DNA of 64,000 bases from Hyphomicrobiales bacterium (GTDB lineage Bacteria > Pseudomonadota > Alphaproteobacteria > Rhizobiales > Rhizobiaceae). The stretch lies in assembly GCA_002400845.2 (NCBI GenBank), contig NVRK02000007.1:1-64000 (forward strand). The letters are read 5' to 3'. Shown here piece after piece: positions 46,056 through 56,131 of the stretch. A model generated the notes under the pieces. It was given only the letters and a program-made list of their open reading frames with translations, did no database searches and was not told the DNA's origin. Made by a program: the position numbers and the translations under genes. The stretch's first letter is position 1. Every line of letters begins with the position of its first letter.

Positions 46056-48543
46056 TGCTAATCCATATCGCTGTTACAACCGTACCTTTGGCCAAATCAC
46101 TTGTTACCTCAAGTTTCCCGCCAATCTTGCTCATACGGTCTTTCATAATTAACAGCCCCAAACTGCCAGTTACAACATTATCCGGGGCAAAACCGCACCC
46201 ATTGTCTGAGATAGACAACGATGCATGATTGGGTTGACAAATGAAGCAGACTTCAACATTTTTCGCAGTTGAATGTTTAGAAATGTTAGTCAGACATTCC
46301 TGTGCTATTCTATAAAATGTATGCTGAATGTAATCAGGTAAAATAATATTGGATTCAATTTCCAGAATAACAGAAATAGCTTCACTGCGTTCAGTCTCCT
46401 TGACTAATTCTTCAAGTGATTTTCTTAAAGAGTAAGCAGACAGTTTATGCGAACGCCATTCCAAAAGCAGTTGCCGCATTTCGGCGAGGGCATCTTTATT
46501 GAGATTCTTTAGGTCACCTAGCGCCAATAAGGCCCGATCAGGATCTTTCTGTAACAATGCAGGTACGGAATCAGCAATAAGGTTTGCTGAAAAAAGTGTT
46601 TGGCTCACTGTGTCATGTAATTCATTAGAGAGATGGTTTCTTTCCTCAAGGCGAGCGTTTCTATCAGCATACTCACTTACCTCAGCAGTTCTTGTGGCGA
46701 CCTTATCTTCTAACGTTTGGATTAACTCATTTTGTGCCATAGCCATCTCGTTAAAGGATGAGGCCAAATATCCAATTTCATCCCGATAAGAAATTTTTAT
46801 GGGAGTTGCCAGCTTGCCATCAAGAATTTTTTGCACACCTTGAATGAGGTTTTGCAATGGTTTATCCAAACTGACAGTGAAGAATCGCGGAAAAATAATC
46901 AGAATTGCCAAGCTGGACAGAAGAATGAAAATGGCTATCGGCTCATAGATTTTATTGAGATAATTAAGAAGCCCGAGGCGTTTATATTCAACAATCCCTT
47001 CGCCCAATGCTGCTTTATACGGAAGACCAGAAGCAAACTGTAATTCTTTGATGCGTCTTTCATAAAATGCTGGCACAATTCCTGTTATTAAGGGCGCGAC
47101 ATTAGCATGATAAAAATCCGTTAGTGGCTTTTCTGGGAAATCGGCAAAGACCATATCGATCACACCATTTGGATATAGTTTCAACTGGAAACTGTATTTA
47201 TCCTTTGGAGAAAAGACAGAGACAACATTACGCCATGTAACAGTTACTTTACCTACCTCTTTCTTAATGAACATACCAGATTGGAACTGCTCACCGATCG
47301 TTTTATCTAAATGTTTTTCATATTTTTGCAATTCGGCAGTGATGAGGAAGATGGTGGGTTGGGGGCCAAATTGATGTTGAATATTACGCCATCGAGGCAA
47401 TTGGTTAAAGCCAATAATTCCACCATTGTGAGGGTAGATATTGGAATAATTTTTGCCAAAAAAGGGAAAGTCAAAAGGCATTTGAACAGGAGTATCATCT
47501 ACTTGAATGCGATCACCAAAGTTCAAATCAAATTGATAAGGAGTACGCGCCACGCTGTAGCTTCCATTCTTCTCCAGCTTAAATCTGATTGCAGTTTTCT
47601 CTGCCAACCGATGTTTGTCTTCATAGGCATCCATATAGACCGATCCGACCAACCAAGCCGTCCCGCTAATTAACGTAAGAACAACGGCGAGGGTTACGCC
47701 TACGAGTTTTATTTTGAAAGAAGAATGCTCCGGAATGTAGTTCAAATAGACTAACGCGAAACTGGCAAGAGTGAATAAGAAAAACCAACAATTTAGTATT
47801 TCTGCCAGTCTCCAGTCGATGAGACCAAAACTTCTACCAACCAAGGTCAGTCCCATAACAAGCGGCACAAGCAACAAATAAAAAAAGGCTCGCGCTGCTG
47901 CTGCATCATGGCTTAACTGGGTCGGAGGCCAGATTATTGCCAACAAAGCTGGGCCAATCGATTTCAGCCACGACTTTTGTCTCTCGTACGACAGGGCGGT
48001 TATCAAGCGATCCATAAAAAAAATGTGGGCAACAAAAAACCCCATGCCGATGGGGATAAATATCCAGGCTTCACGATATTCAACCACGCCATCTTGCAAC
48101 AACTGATGCCGGGCAAGCGCGACATAAATCTCAATACCGATTTGTACTAAAAATACAGTCCCAAGAAACAAGTTTCCAAAAGACAGTGCTTGTTGCTTAC
48201 GTTGAAAGTTGAATGAAAATAATATAAAGCCAGCCAAAGCGCAAACAGCTGGAACGCTAATCCATGGCATCGCGTAATTGGCATAATAGGGATGTAATGA
48301 ATAGGGTAAAAATTGTAGTAATATTCCTAGAAATGCACTGACAAAAGTGATGAAAAGAAAAAAATCGGTGCGACTTACTTTCTTCTTCCACAAAGATGAA
48401 AAAAACCGAAAGGTAAAGTAAATCGCTATTAACGAAGCCAATATGATTTCAATAAGCATATTGATCGAAATTGGATTCCAGAACAAATAGGACATGTTCT
48501 CAGCACTCCCCAATACTGCATGTTTGGATACATCTGCTATCAT
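46042..48543 (-). CDS. NarL-type sensor histidine kinase with multi-span N-terminus and periplasmic beta-rich domain
   Basis: This kinase has about 833 residues from the ATG at 48543; a later ATG at 48495 with GGGGAG upstream is also possible. The first 310 residues hold about eight membrane segments. Residues about 320-565 form a large presumed periplasmic domain with FDFPFFGKNYSNIYPHNGGIIGF, then VTVTWRNVVSVFSPKD and SFQLKLYPNGVIDMVFAD, a pattern like extracellular nidogen-type beta domains. A last membrane helix, IAIFILLSSLAILIIFPRFF, is followed by a HAMP domain, a short coiled region, the HisKA_3 box HLSNELHDTVSQTLFSANL with its phospho-His, and the ATPase part SISDNGCGF and SLGLLIMKDRM. 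It is cotranscribed with the response regulator. Confidence 0.88.
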   Translation of the reverse strand: MIADVSKHAVLGSAENMSYLFWNPISINMLIEIILASLIAIYFTFRFFSSLWKKKVSRTDFFLFITFVSAFLGILLQFLPYSLHPYYANYAMPWISVPAVCALAGFILFSFNFQRKQQALSFGNLFLGTVFLVQIGIEIYVALARHQLLQDGVVEYREAWIFIPIGMGFFVAHIFFMDRLITALSYERQKSWLKSIGPALLAIIWPPTQLSHDAAAARAFFYLLLVPLVMGLTLVGRSFGLIDWRLAEILNCWFFLFTLASFALVYLNYIPEHSSFKIKLVGVTLAVVLTLISGTAWLVGSVYMDAYEDKHRLAEKTAIRFKLEKNGSYSVARTPYQFDLNFGDRIQVDDTPVQMPFDFPFFGKNYSNIYPHNGGIIGFNQLPRWRNIQHQFGPQPTIFLITAELQKYEKHLDKTIGEQFQSGMFIKKEVGKVTVTWRNVVSVFSPKDKYSFQLKLYPNGVIDMVFADFPEKPLTDFYHANVAPLITGIVPAFYERRIKELQFASGLPYKAALGEGIVEYKRLGLLNYLNKIYEPIAIFILLSSLAILIIFPRFFTVSLDKPLQNLIQGVQKILDGKLATPIKISYRDEIGYLASSFNEMAMAQNELIQTLEDKVATRTAEVSEYADRNARLEERNHLSNELHDTVSQTLFSANLIADSVPALLQKDPDRALLALGDLKNLNKDALAEMRQLLLEWRSHKLSAYSLRKSLEELVKETERSEAISVILEIESNIILPDYIQHTFYRIAQECLTNISKHSTAKNVEVCFICQPNHASLSISDNGCGFAPDNVVTGSLGLLIMKDRMSKIGGKLEVTSDLAKGTVVTAIWISNDTE

Positions 48544-48726
48544 TACAGATATATATCCAATCAAATACTACTTACAAAACACAATGATTAATTGCGTACG
48601 TGAATAATTGTGCGTGTCATCTTGCGTGGAATTATAGAATGCGCCCCACAACTCCCCAACTATAATTTCCAAGTAAGCGGCACAAAACTCTCATTATCAA
48701 TCAATTGGCTAAGAAACAAGCAGTTG

Positions 48727-48748
48727 CCCCTAGTCAGATGACTAGGGG
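48727..48748. other. Perfect inverted repeat between the sensor kinase and PAN-protein genes
   Basis: CCCCTAGTC-AGAT-GACTAGGGG is a perfect nine-base inverted repeat in the 360-380-base region between the divergent kinase and PAN-domain genes. No T run follows on either strand, so it is more likely a regulator site or leader hairpin than a terminator. Nothing else in this intergenic region was recognised. Confidence 0.55.
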
Positions 48749-48923
48749 TGGCTACTCATTTGGCTAGTTCTTATTGCGCGTATTAATAGTTATTGTATCT
48801 TCGAGTAACTGTAAAGTTGTGTGCTGGGTGTGCAGTTATTTGAAGTTTACTCCAAGTATAACTCACCAATACGATGTTACGTGGGAAATTTAGAGAATTT
48901 ATTACAAACAAAAGGGATTTATT

Positions 48924-49472
48924 ATGGGAAAGTTTGGTCTAATTGGAACTGTTTTATGTGGTGTTGCGCTTACGGCAACAGGGGCATATGCGGCTGATAT
49001 AAAGATATCAAAAAGCGATGGCTCGTGCCCGAGCAACTACAGATTGATGGAATATGCAGAGATCAGCCTTTCTGGCAAGCACGATAAGAAAAAGGGTGAC
49101 CTAACCGTTATAGGACTAGAAGTTTGTGAAAAAGCTGGTCAATGGGATATCCTTCGCTTGTCTGGTGGCGGCTCGTTCGGTGGACCAGGCTATAAATGTC
49201 ATCACTTCACAAAGGATACGAGGACCTTTGGCGGTTCGGTGTGTATTAAAGGTGATTGGAATCCGAAGCAAGATCGTGCCGGTGGTGATCTTGGGATTTT
49301 ACTAAATCCGCGTCCAACCAACGTAGCGCAGTGTGAAGAAGCCTGTTTCAAAAACTCAAGTTGCGATTCGTGGACCTTTGAAACAAATCCGGGCGGAGCA
49401 TGCCATCTTAAACGCGGAACACCAGGTTTGAGTGCAAATGCAAACCTCATCTCTGGAACTACTGGGCGCTGA
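48924..49472 (+). CDS. Secreted PAN/apple-domain protein
   Basis: This 182-residue protein has the signal peptide MGKFGLIGTVLCGVALTATGAYAAD. The C-terminal third, DLGILLNPRPTNVAQCEEACFKNSSCDSWTFETNPGGACHLKR, matches the PAN_4 pattern (D-x(n)-CxxxCxxxxxCxxWTF-x(n)-CxLK). PAN/apple domains mediate binding to proteins or carbohydrates. The N-terminal region has four further Cys and a Gly-rich segment. GGGATTTATT precedes the ATG. It is divergent from the sensor kinase and followed by the decayed autotransporter. Confidence 0.8.
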   Translation: MGKFGLIGTVLCGVALTATGAYAADIKISKSDGSCPSNYRLMEYAEISLSGKHDKKKGDLTVIGLEVCEKAGQWDILRLSGGGSFGGPGYKCHHFTKDTRTFGGSVCIKGDWNPKQDRAGGDLGILLNPRPTNVAQCEEACFKNSSCDSWTFETNPGGACHLKRGTPGLSANANLISGTTGR

Positions 49473-49749
49473 TAAACAAATTAAATGGTGGAGCCTGTGG
49501 CGAATCTCGTTGATTAACCAGAGGCTTCATCAGTCAAATTCTATCCAACCAGTGGAATTTAATTAACATAATCCCACCGTTCAAAATTCGACAGAATAGT
49601 TCTTCTTAAAAAGTACCTCATTGGCACTGGCGGGAGGGTCGTTAGAGAAAAGACTACTTAAAACTGTTTGTTGATATCTATATTTAGCAAACACAAAACA
49701 ATAATGTTGGGGATTGTAAGTTATGAAATTTAATTGTGTGGAAATTTTA

Positions 49750-51409
49750 ATGAAAACCAAATTTATTTTGGTGTTTATCGGCCAATCTTTAACTTCAATT
49801 CCCAAAGCCCATGCTTTTGAGGAACTGTATATTTAGAAAATCCTAGCGCGAATGAGCCAAAAGGATATTTTTTTATTCAATAGTCTAATTCTACTACACT
49901 GAAATATGCTAGTGTAGCTTTAGATGTAAACTCCAGTTCCTTATTAGCGGGTGGTGCGATTTGGCATAATTCCAAAATACATTTGCAATATCCGTCCATA
50001 ACCGCTGTTGGAATCGAAACTGGTTGTGGCTATTTCGATGTCACCATATTAGAGCAAAGAGGTGCAGATTCCGCATCAATTTCAGCCCAAGACTATATGG
50101 GCGTTCGTTTCACAGCACGTGCAACCGTAAATGGCCCGCTTTATGAAATTGAAATCGGCATTTCTGGAGTAACAGATACTGTTATCATCGCAACAACAAA
50201 ATCACCAGCCCCCACAATTACTAGCAAAGTAACGGTTGAAACAACCAAAGAAACAGTTCGAAAATTCCTTCAAAATCGTTCAACCCATATATTGAACAGC
50301 CAACCAAGTTTAATTGAAAAAATTGTTGGGCAGAGTAATGGAGCAGGTGGCCCATTAGGATTGTTGCAAATTAATGGTAACGAACATGCACAAAAGTATT
50401 TCTTTTCAACGTCACGTTCGAAAATCTTAACTGCGAAAAAAACCACACATCGTTAAATCGAGAAATTACATCACAAGCCTTGGGTAACTCTGAAATTAAT
50501 AATTACAATGCCGAGAATACAAATATTCTCGGATTTCAACGAACCAATCAAACCAATAATCAAACGAACAATGAAGCTTTACATAATTTAGAAGGCAATG
50601 ACGGTACTGAGAGTACAAACCTTCAAAACCAAAGTCTTGCTGGTTCGTGGGGTATATGGACAGAAATTTATGGTTCACGCTCTAACAATGGGGATGCAAA
50701 AAGCTCACTTTGGGCTGGGTATGTTGGCATGCATTATTTTGTGAGCGATCAAAATATCATTGGCCTTATTGGTCAATTTGATTGGTCTGACCAAACTGAT
50801 TCTTCTAATGGCTCTAAAGTCGATGGTAGAGGCTGGATGATCGGCCCCTATATTGCGGGTAAATTTGAAGATCAAACACTCTACTACGAAGCAAGCATTC
50901 GCTATGGTCGTTCTGAAAATAACATATCCCCAATTGGAACTTTCACAGATAAATTTGAAACTGAGCGCCTAATGTTGTCCAGAAAATTAACGGGTGAATA
51001 CAAACATGATACTGTTACAGTGCGCCCAGAAATTGGTTTAACTTGGTATAAAGAATCTCAAAAGTCGTACACAGATAGCCTGAACCACAAAATACCAGAG
51101 CAGGTAATCTCTACTGGAGAGTTTCGGTTCGGCCCAGTATTTTCCAAACAAGTGAAACTTGATAATGGCAATATTATCACACCAAACTTTGGCATTAGCG
51201 GCGTTTATAATTTCGATGTTAGAAACAATAATACGTCGAAGGGAACATCAACTAATACGGATGAACTTCGCGCGCGCTTTACAGTAGGGGTTAAAACTAC
51301 CAATGCCATGGGCTGGAGCCTATCTGCCGCTAGTTTCTACGACGGCGTAGGCATTGATGATTACTATTCGTATGGTGGCTCAATCAAATTGACGGTGCCA
51401 TTGAACTAG
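49750..51409 (+). pseudogene. Autotransporter gene broken by frameshifts and a stop
   Basis: A signal peptide starts at 49750 (MKTKFILVFIGQSLTSIPKAHA) but meets a TAG at 49834-49836. A -1 shift there continues with LENPSANEPKGYFFIQ, then a second TAG at 49881-49883. The same frame then runs on through ALDVNSSSLLAGGAIWHNSK into the track ORF 49983-50456. Near an A7 run (50436-50442) a further -1 shift joins the ORF at 50480-51409. That last part is an intact autotransporter beta-barrel domain (SWGIWTEIYGSRSNNGDAKSSLWAGYVGMHYFVSDQNIIGLIGQFDW, ending in GSIKLTVPLN). The parts add up to one autotransporter of about 550 residues with three lesions, so decay is likelier than sequencing error alone. 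The two track ORFs should not be read as separate genes. Confidence 0.78.
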
Positions 51410-51685
51410 GGCGAGAAATTACGACGAGCGGTGATGTTTAAATATATGCCGCCGCCATCACCCAATGTTAGCCTATTTATTCAGTTAGCCGCCAACCATA
51501 GTTTTCATAACGATACTAACCAAATTCATAAGCGACATTGCAGTTTACGGTAAACACTACTAACTTTCAACAAACATAAAATACTTATTATACAACGGCT
51601 TGTAGACACAACTTAAAGAACTACGGACGATAGCAACACCTATTTAAGCACGCGCGCTCAGCAATATTGAATGCAATTCATCAAA

Positions 51686-52600
51686 CTATTCCTCAAAAAA
51701 CAATCTAATGTTTTCAACAAACTTAGCTGTAGCGACGGGTAGAGTTCTATATCTTAACTGACCAATAAATACTTTTACCAACGCAACTTCTTTTAAATCA
51801 AGCGGTACGTAGCAAACGTTCTCTTTTAAGTCTCTTGAGTTTATAAAAAACGGAACCGTAAATCCTATGCCATCACCTTCGCTTATTATCTGTTGAATTA
51901 AATGAAGATCATTGGATTCAATGATTGGACTAATTTTGATTCTTTTTTTACTACTTGCAGTTTCAAGCGCTTCACGAAGCCCATTACCACGCATAGGTAA
52001 TAGTATGTCATATTCTAGGCATTCTGTTAAACGTAGCGAAGTCCGATTAGACAAAACATGATCGGTTCTTATTACGGCGTGAATTTGTTGTCCTATATTT
52101 AATATTTCGTGAAATTCGCTTGTATTATTGGGTTCAAGACTCATCGCCAAGTCGCAAGTTTGAGATGTGAGAGCATTTTCGACTTCAGAGCGTTCAATTA
52201 CTTGTATTTCGAATGTCACACCAGGAAATTCTGAACGATATTTTCGAACTTGTAATGGTAATAAATACCTTGCAATTTCTGGCGTTGCGGCAATTCTAAT
52301 ATGCCCCAAACGCATGCCTTTAAGATCAGCAATTTGAGACCTTACACGTTCTAAATCTGCAATCTGACTTCTGATATGTTGAACAAATAATTCGCCAGCA
52401 CTGTTAAGTCGAACGCCTTTAGAATTGCGCTCAAACAAATCAACACCTAACTCTTCTTCAAGAGCGATAATCCTTCGATTTAATGCAGAGGGTGTAATAG
52501 AAACAGTCTTCGCCGCAGCGCGAATTGACCGCGTTCGGGCAACGGCATCAACATATTTCAAGCTCAAAAGGTGTCTCAAGGTAAGTCTTTCGTGGTGCAT
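51686..52600 (-). CDS. LysR-family transcriptional regulator
   Basis: This 304-residue regulator has an N-terminal winged helix-turn-helix (LRHLLSLKYVDAVARTRSIRAAAKTVSITPSALNRRIIALEEELGVDLFERNSKGVRLNSAGE) and a LysR effector-binding domain (GHIRIAATPEIARYLLPLQVRKYRSEFPGVTFEIQV). It is divergent from urtA across about 190 bases, the classical LysR-target geometry, so control of the urea transporter is a reasonable inference. The effector is unknown. Confidence 0.93.
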   Translation of the reverse strand: MHHERLTLRHLLSLKYVDAVARTRSIRAAAKTVSITPSALNRRIIALEEELGVDLFERNSKGVRLNSAGELFVQHIRSQIADLERVRSQIADLKGMRLGHIRIAATPEIARYLLPLQVRKYRSEFPGVTFEIQVIERSEVENALTSQTCDLAMSLEPNNTSEFHEILNIGQQIHAVIRTDHVLSNRTSLRLTECLEYDILLPMRGNGLREALETASSKKRIKISPIIESNDLHLIQQIISEGDGIGFTVPFFINSRDLKENVCYVPLDLKEVALVKVFIGQLRYRTLPVATAKFVENIRLFFEE

Positions 52601-52791
52601 TTATTGCACCACTGTATATATATTTTAACAGCATACAACAACGCAATTTCTTATTAGCGTATTTTTAGTTGGGTGCGGCGTGATGTAAATTGCTATAATT
52701 AGCAGGGGTATAACTTCATCATGTTGCGCTTCATATAATTAACTCAACTAGCCTTGAGTAATGAAATTAATTATACGCAAAGGTTGAATAA

Positions 52792-54081
52792 ATGACTAAG
52801 AAAGCAAACCCACACTTAACAGCATTGGCTGCTATAAGTATGATTACTGTATCTGCCACAATGGCAATGGCTGCAGATACTATAAAAATTGGTGTACTAC
52901 ACTCATTATCAGGAACGATGGCGATTTCTGAAACGACACTTAAAGACACAGTAGAACTACTTATAGATCAACAAAATGCAAAAGGCGGTTTACTCGGCAA
53001 GCAATTAGAAGCAGTTGTCGTTGATCCAGCTTCTGACTGGCCACTATTCGCTGAAAAAGCCCGCGAACTTCTGACAGTATCAAAAGTTGATGTGATCTTC
53101 GGATCATGGACGAGTGTGAGTCGTAAATCTGCACTTCCAGTTCTTGAAGAACTGAATGGTTTAATGTTCTACCCGGTTCAATACGAAGGTGAAGAATCTT
53201 CTAAAAACGTTTTCTACACTGGCGCAGCGCCAAATCAACAAGCCATACCTGCAACTGATTATTTTTTAGAAGAATTAGGCGTAGAGAAATTTGCTCTTCT
53301 TGGAACAGATTATGTTTATCCACGTACGACAAACAAAATCCTTGAGCAGTACCTAAAAGATAAAGGTATTGACGCGAGCGATATTTTTGTAAACTACACA
53401 CCATTTGGTCATTCAGATTGGTCAAAAATTGTTGCAGATGTTGTTGCCTTGGGAGCAGATGGCAAAAAGGTTGGCGTTATTTCAACAATCAATGGTGATG
53501 CAAACATTGGTTTTTACAAAGAACTAGCAGCAGCTGGAATTTCTGCGGATGACATTCCTGTTATTGCATTTTCTGTTGGTGAAGAAGAGCTTTCTGGTTT
53601 AGACACATCAAACCTAGTTGGACACCTTGCCGCTTGGAATTATTTCCAATCAGCAGAATCTCCTGCAAATGCTAAATTCATCAAAACTTGGAAAGCACGT
53701 ATGGGCGATAAGCGCGTAACGAACGATCCAATGGAAGCGCATTACATTGGCTTCAATATGTGGGTAAATGCTGTGACAGCAGCTGGCACAACGGATGTGG
53801 ATAAAGTTCGTACCGCAATGTACGGCCAAAAATTCCCAAACCTTACTGGCGGCACAGCAGAAATGCTAACCAACCACCACCTTTCAAAACCTGTTCTAAT
53901 TGGCGAAATCCAAGCAGATGGTCAATTTGATATTATCAGCCAAACTGAGCCAGTAAATGGTGATGCTTGGACTGACTTCTTAGCCGAATCTAAAGTGCTG
54001 AAGTCAGATTGGAAAGATCTGAAATGTGGTATGTACAACACAGAAACTAAATCTTGTGTGCAAATCAAATCTAACTACTAG
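52792..54081 (+). CDS. urtA: Urea ABC transporter substrate-binding protein
   Basis: UrtA is the periplasmic urea-binding protein of the high-affinity Urt system. It has 429 residues with the signal peptide MTKKANPHLTALAAISMITVSATMAMAADT. Family motifs are IKIGVLHSLSGTMAISETTLKD, DPASDWPLFAEKARELL, IFGSWTSVSRKSALPVLEELNGLMFYPVQYEGEE and TDYVYPRTTNKILE, which are characteristic of UrtA rather than branched-chain amino-acid binding proteins. It opens the urtABCDE operon. A hairpin directly downstream probably gives it higher mRNA levels than the membrane subunits. Confidence 0.95.
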   Translation: MTKKANPHLTALAAISMITVSATMAMAADTIKIGVLHSLSGTMAISETTLKDTVELLIDQQNAKGGLLGKQLEAVVVDPASDWPLFAEKARELLTVSKVDVIFGSWTSVSRKSALPVLEELNGLMFYPVQYEGEESSKNVFYTGAAPNQQAIPATDYFLEELGVEKFALLGTDYVYPRTTNKILEQYLKDKGIDASDIFVNYTPFGHSDWSKIVADVVALGADGKKVGVISTINGDANIGFYKELAAAGISADDIPVIAFSVGEEELSGLDTSNLVGHLAAWNYFQSAESPANAKFIKTWKARMGDKRVTNDPMEAHYIGFNMWVNAVTAAGTTDVDKVRTAMYGQKFPNLTGGTAEMLTNHHLSKPVLIGEIQADGQFDIISQTEPVNGDAWTDFLAESKVLKSDWKDLKCGMYNTETKSCVQIKSNY

Positions 54082-54112
54082 ATTTAAACTAGTATTTCTT
54101 AGATACTAAAAG

Positions 54113-54137
54113 TGGGGCGTCTTTTGCGGACGCCCCA
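54113..54137 (+). terminator. Hairpin between urtA and urtB (attenuator-like)
   Basis: TGGGGCGTC pairs perfectly with GACGCCCCA around TTTTGCG, followed only by TTTATAT. The short T stretch suggests partial termination or 3'-end stabilisation of urtA mRNA. Confidence 0.7.
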
Positions 54138-54168
54138 TTTATATGTCCCACTTTTACAAGATAGTTAT

Positions 54169-56118
54169 ATGATCCGTACATTTTTATTTCTTGTAGTCTA
54201 TTTTGTTTCTGTACTTTCTGTTTCAGCACAACAAAATGATCTTCAATCTATACTCAATCAAAATAGCAAAGCTGTAGAGCGCGCTTCAAGAAAAACGCTC
54301 CAACCAGTGTTAAAATCATTAATCGATAGCAAGTTAAAAGAAGTGCCTATTTTTCTAGAAAAGTGGCGCGCTAAAAAGGTATGGATACGAAAGTCCGATA
54401 AACAGTTTTTTTATATCAATAATAAAAACAGCACCCCAATAAAACTTATAGACATTTCGAGTGGTGAAATTGTTGGCTTAGAACCAAAAAATAAGCTAAA
54501 ACAATTAAAGCCTAACAGTGGCGTTAGAAGTATTATTGCTTCAACACTTGTACAATTTCAATTAATCGACATTGACAAAAATCGCCGCTTAGCAGCGCTA
54601 AAAGCCATAGAACGTGATGCTAATTCAAGTCATTTAAATGCGTTACGTGCCACAATAAACAAAGAACCGTTGCCAAGTATAAAAGCCCGTATGTTACGGT
54701 TAGAGCGTCTTTTAACAATACGGTTTGATGAGAACCCAACAAAACGTATTAAGGCTATTAATGGTTTTGCTGGCGATACGAATGTAGATGTGCGAGCCGC
54801 ACTTAACCCAATATTACAAACAAAAATCGCTGTTTCTACAATTTTACCAGAAGATAAAAACATTGCTAAAATACTAAAGGTTGGAGACAGTATATCTACG
54901 CAAGTAGCATATGATATATTAGTAAAAAACAAATTAGCGCCTGCGCAAATTAGCATTCAAGAGCGTGATAAGTCACTCATTGCAAATATCAAAAATTCAG
55001 AAATCGCAGGAATTAAAACAAGCACTCTAGACAATGAACAATCTCGAATTATCGCGTATCAAACCCTTGTTAAAATTGGCGCTGTTCCAGATTTTGTTAC
55101 CAATGAACAACGTGCAAAGAGTTTGAAAGAATTTGTATTTTTCAATCAATACATTGAGACCAACAAAACAGTAACAACTGCAGCGAAAAAAACTTTAGAC
55201 ACCATTAACGCACGTGTTAAAGTATTCAGCTTTATTGATCTGGGTTTAGACGGCCTGTCATTGGCATCGATCTATTTTTTAGCCGCCATTGGGCTTGCCA
55301 TTACCTTTGGGGTTATGGGCGTTATAAATATGGCACATGGCGAATTTATAATGATTGGCGCTTATACAGGCTATGTCGTTCAACAATTTGTTCCAAATTA
55401 TACAGCATCCATTATAATTGCTTTGCCTCTGGCATTTATAGTTGCTTTCGCAGCAGGTGTTGCGCTTGAGCGCCTAGTTATACGCCACTTAATGCATCGT
55501 CCACTTGAAACTTTATTGGCAACATTTGGCATCTCAATTGCATTGCAACAATTGGCCAAAAACATATTTGGAACGCAGGCCAGACCACTAACATCACCAG
55601 ATTGGTTAGGCGGCTCTTGGGTCATCAACGATATTATTTCAATAAGTTACATTCGAGTTGCAATATTTTTTCTTGCGCTTGCATTTTTGTTTTTACTTTT
55701 ATTCATTCTTAAAAGAACGCGCCTGGGACTTGAAGTAAGAGCCGTAACACAAAACCCGCGCATGGCGTCCTCCATGGGAATTAATCCAGATAAAATAAAC
55801 ATGCTCACCTTTGGACTTGGCTCAGGCATTGCTGGCATTGCGGGAGTGGCGATTGGCTTATTTGCGCAGGTCACATCCGAACTTGGTTCGGGCTATATCG
55901 TACAAAGCTTCATGACAGTCGTTGTTGGGGGCGTTGGCAATATTTGGGGAACCTTAGCAGGTGCCAGTATGATTGGTGGACTGCAAAAAATCATCGAATG
56001 GTTCAACCCATCAAACACACTTGCTGCTCAAACTTACATGATTATTTTCATCATTATATTCATTCAATTTAAGCCTAAGGGAATTGTCGCTCTTAAAGGC
56101 CGTGCGGCAGGGGATTAA
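54169..56118 (+). CDS. urtB: Urea ABC transporter permease UrtB with long N-terminal domain
   Basis: The start is the ATG at 54169 (MIRTFLFLVVYFVSVLSVSAQ, a signal peptide), giving 649 residues; the track start lies in the hairpin upstream. Residues about 22-365 are a helical, probably periplasmic region with HEAT-like spacing. The permease begins near VFSFIDLGLDGLSLASIYFLAAIGLAITFGVMGVINMAHGEFIMIGAYTGY and continues with RAVTQNPRMASSMGINPDKINMLTFGLGSGIAGIAGVA and TVVVGGVGNIWGTLAGA. UrtB proteins characteristically have such an extension compared with LivH. Confidence 0.94.
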   Translation: MIRTFLFLVVYFVSVLSVSAQQNDLQSILNQNSKAVERASRKTLQPVLKSLIDSKLKEVPIFLEKWRAKKVWIRKSDKQFFYINNKNSTPIKLIDISSGEIVGLEPKNKLKQLKPNSGVRSIIASTLVQFQLIDIDKNRRLAALKAIERDANSSHLNALRATINKEPLPSIKARMLRLERLLTIRFDENPTKRIKAINGFAGDTNVDVRAALNPILQTKIAVSTILPEDKNIAKILKVGDSISTQVAYDILVKNKLAPAQISIQERDKSLIANIKNSEIAGIKTSTLDNEQSRIIAYQTLVKIGAVPDFVTNEQRAKSLKEFVFFNQYIETNKTVTTAAKKTLDTINARVKVFSFIDLGLDGLSLASIYFLAAIGLAITFGVMGVINMAHGEFIMIGAYTGYVVQQFVPNYTASIIIALPLAFIVAFAAGVALERLVIRHLMHRPLETLLATFGISIALQQLAKNIFGTQARPLTSPDWLGGSWVINDIISISYIRVAIFFLALAFLFLLLFILKRTRLGLEVRAVTQNPRMASSMGINPDKINMLTFGLGSGIAGIAGVAIGLFAQVTSELGSGYIVQSFMTVVVGGVGNIWGTLAGASMIGGLQKIIEWFNPSNTLAAQTYMIIFIIIFIQFKPKGIVALKGRAAGD

Positions 56119-56131
56119 GGGGATTAATTTG

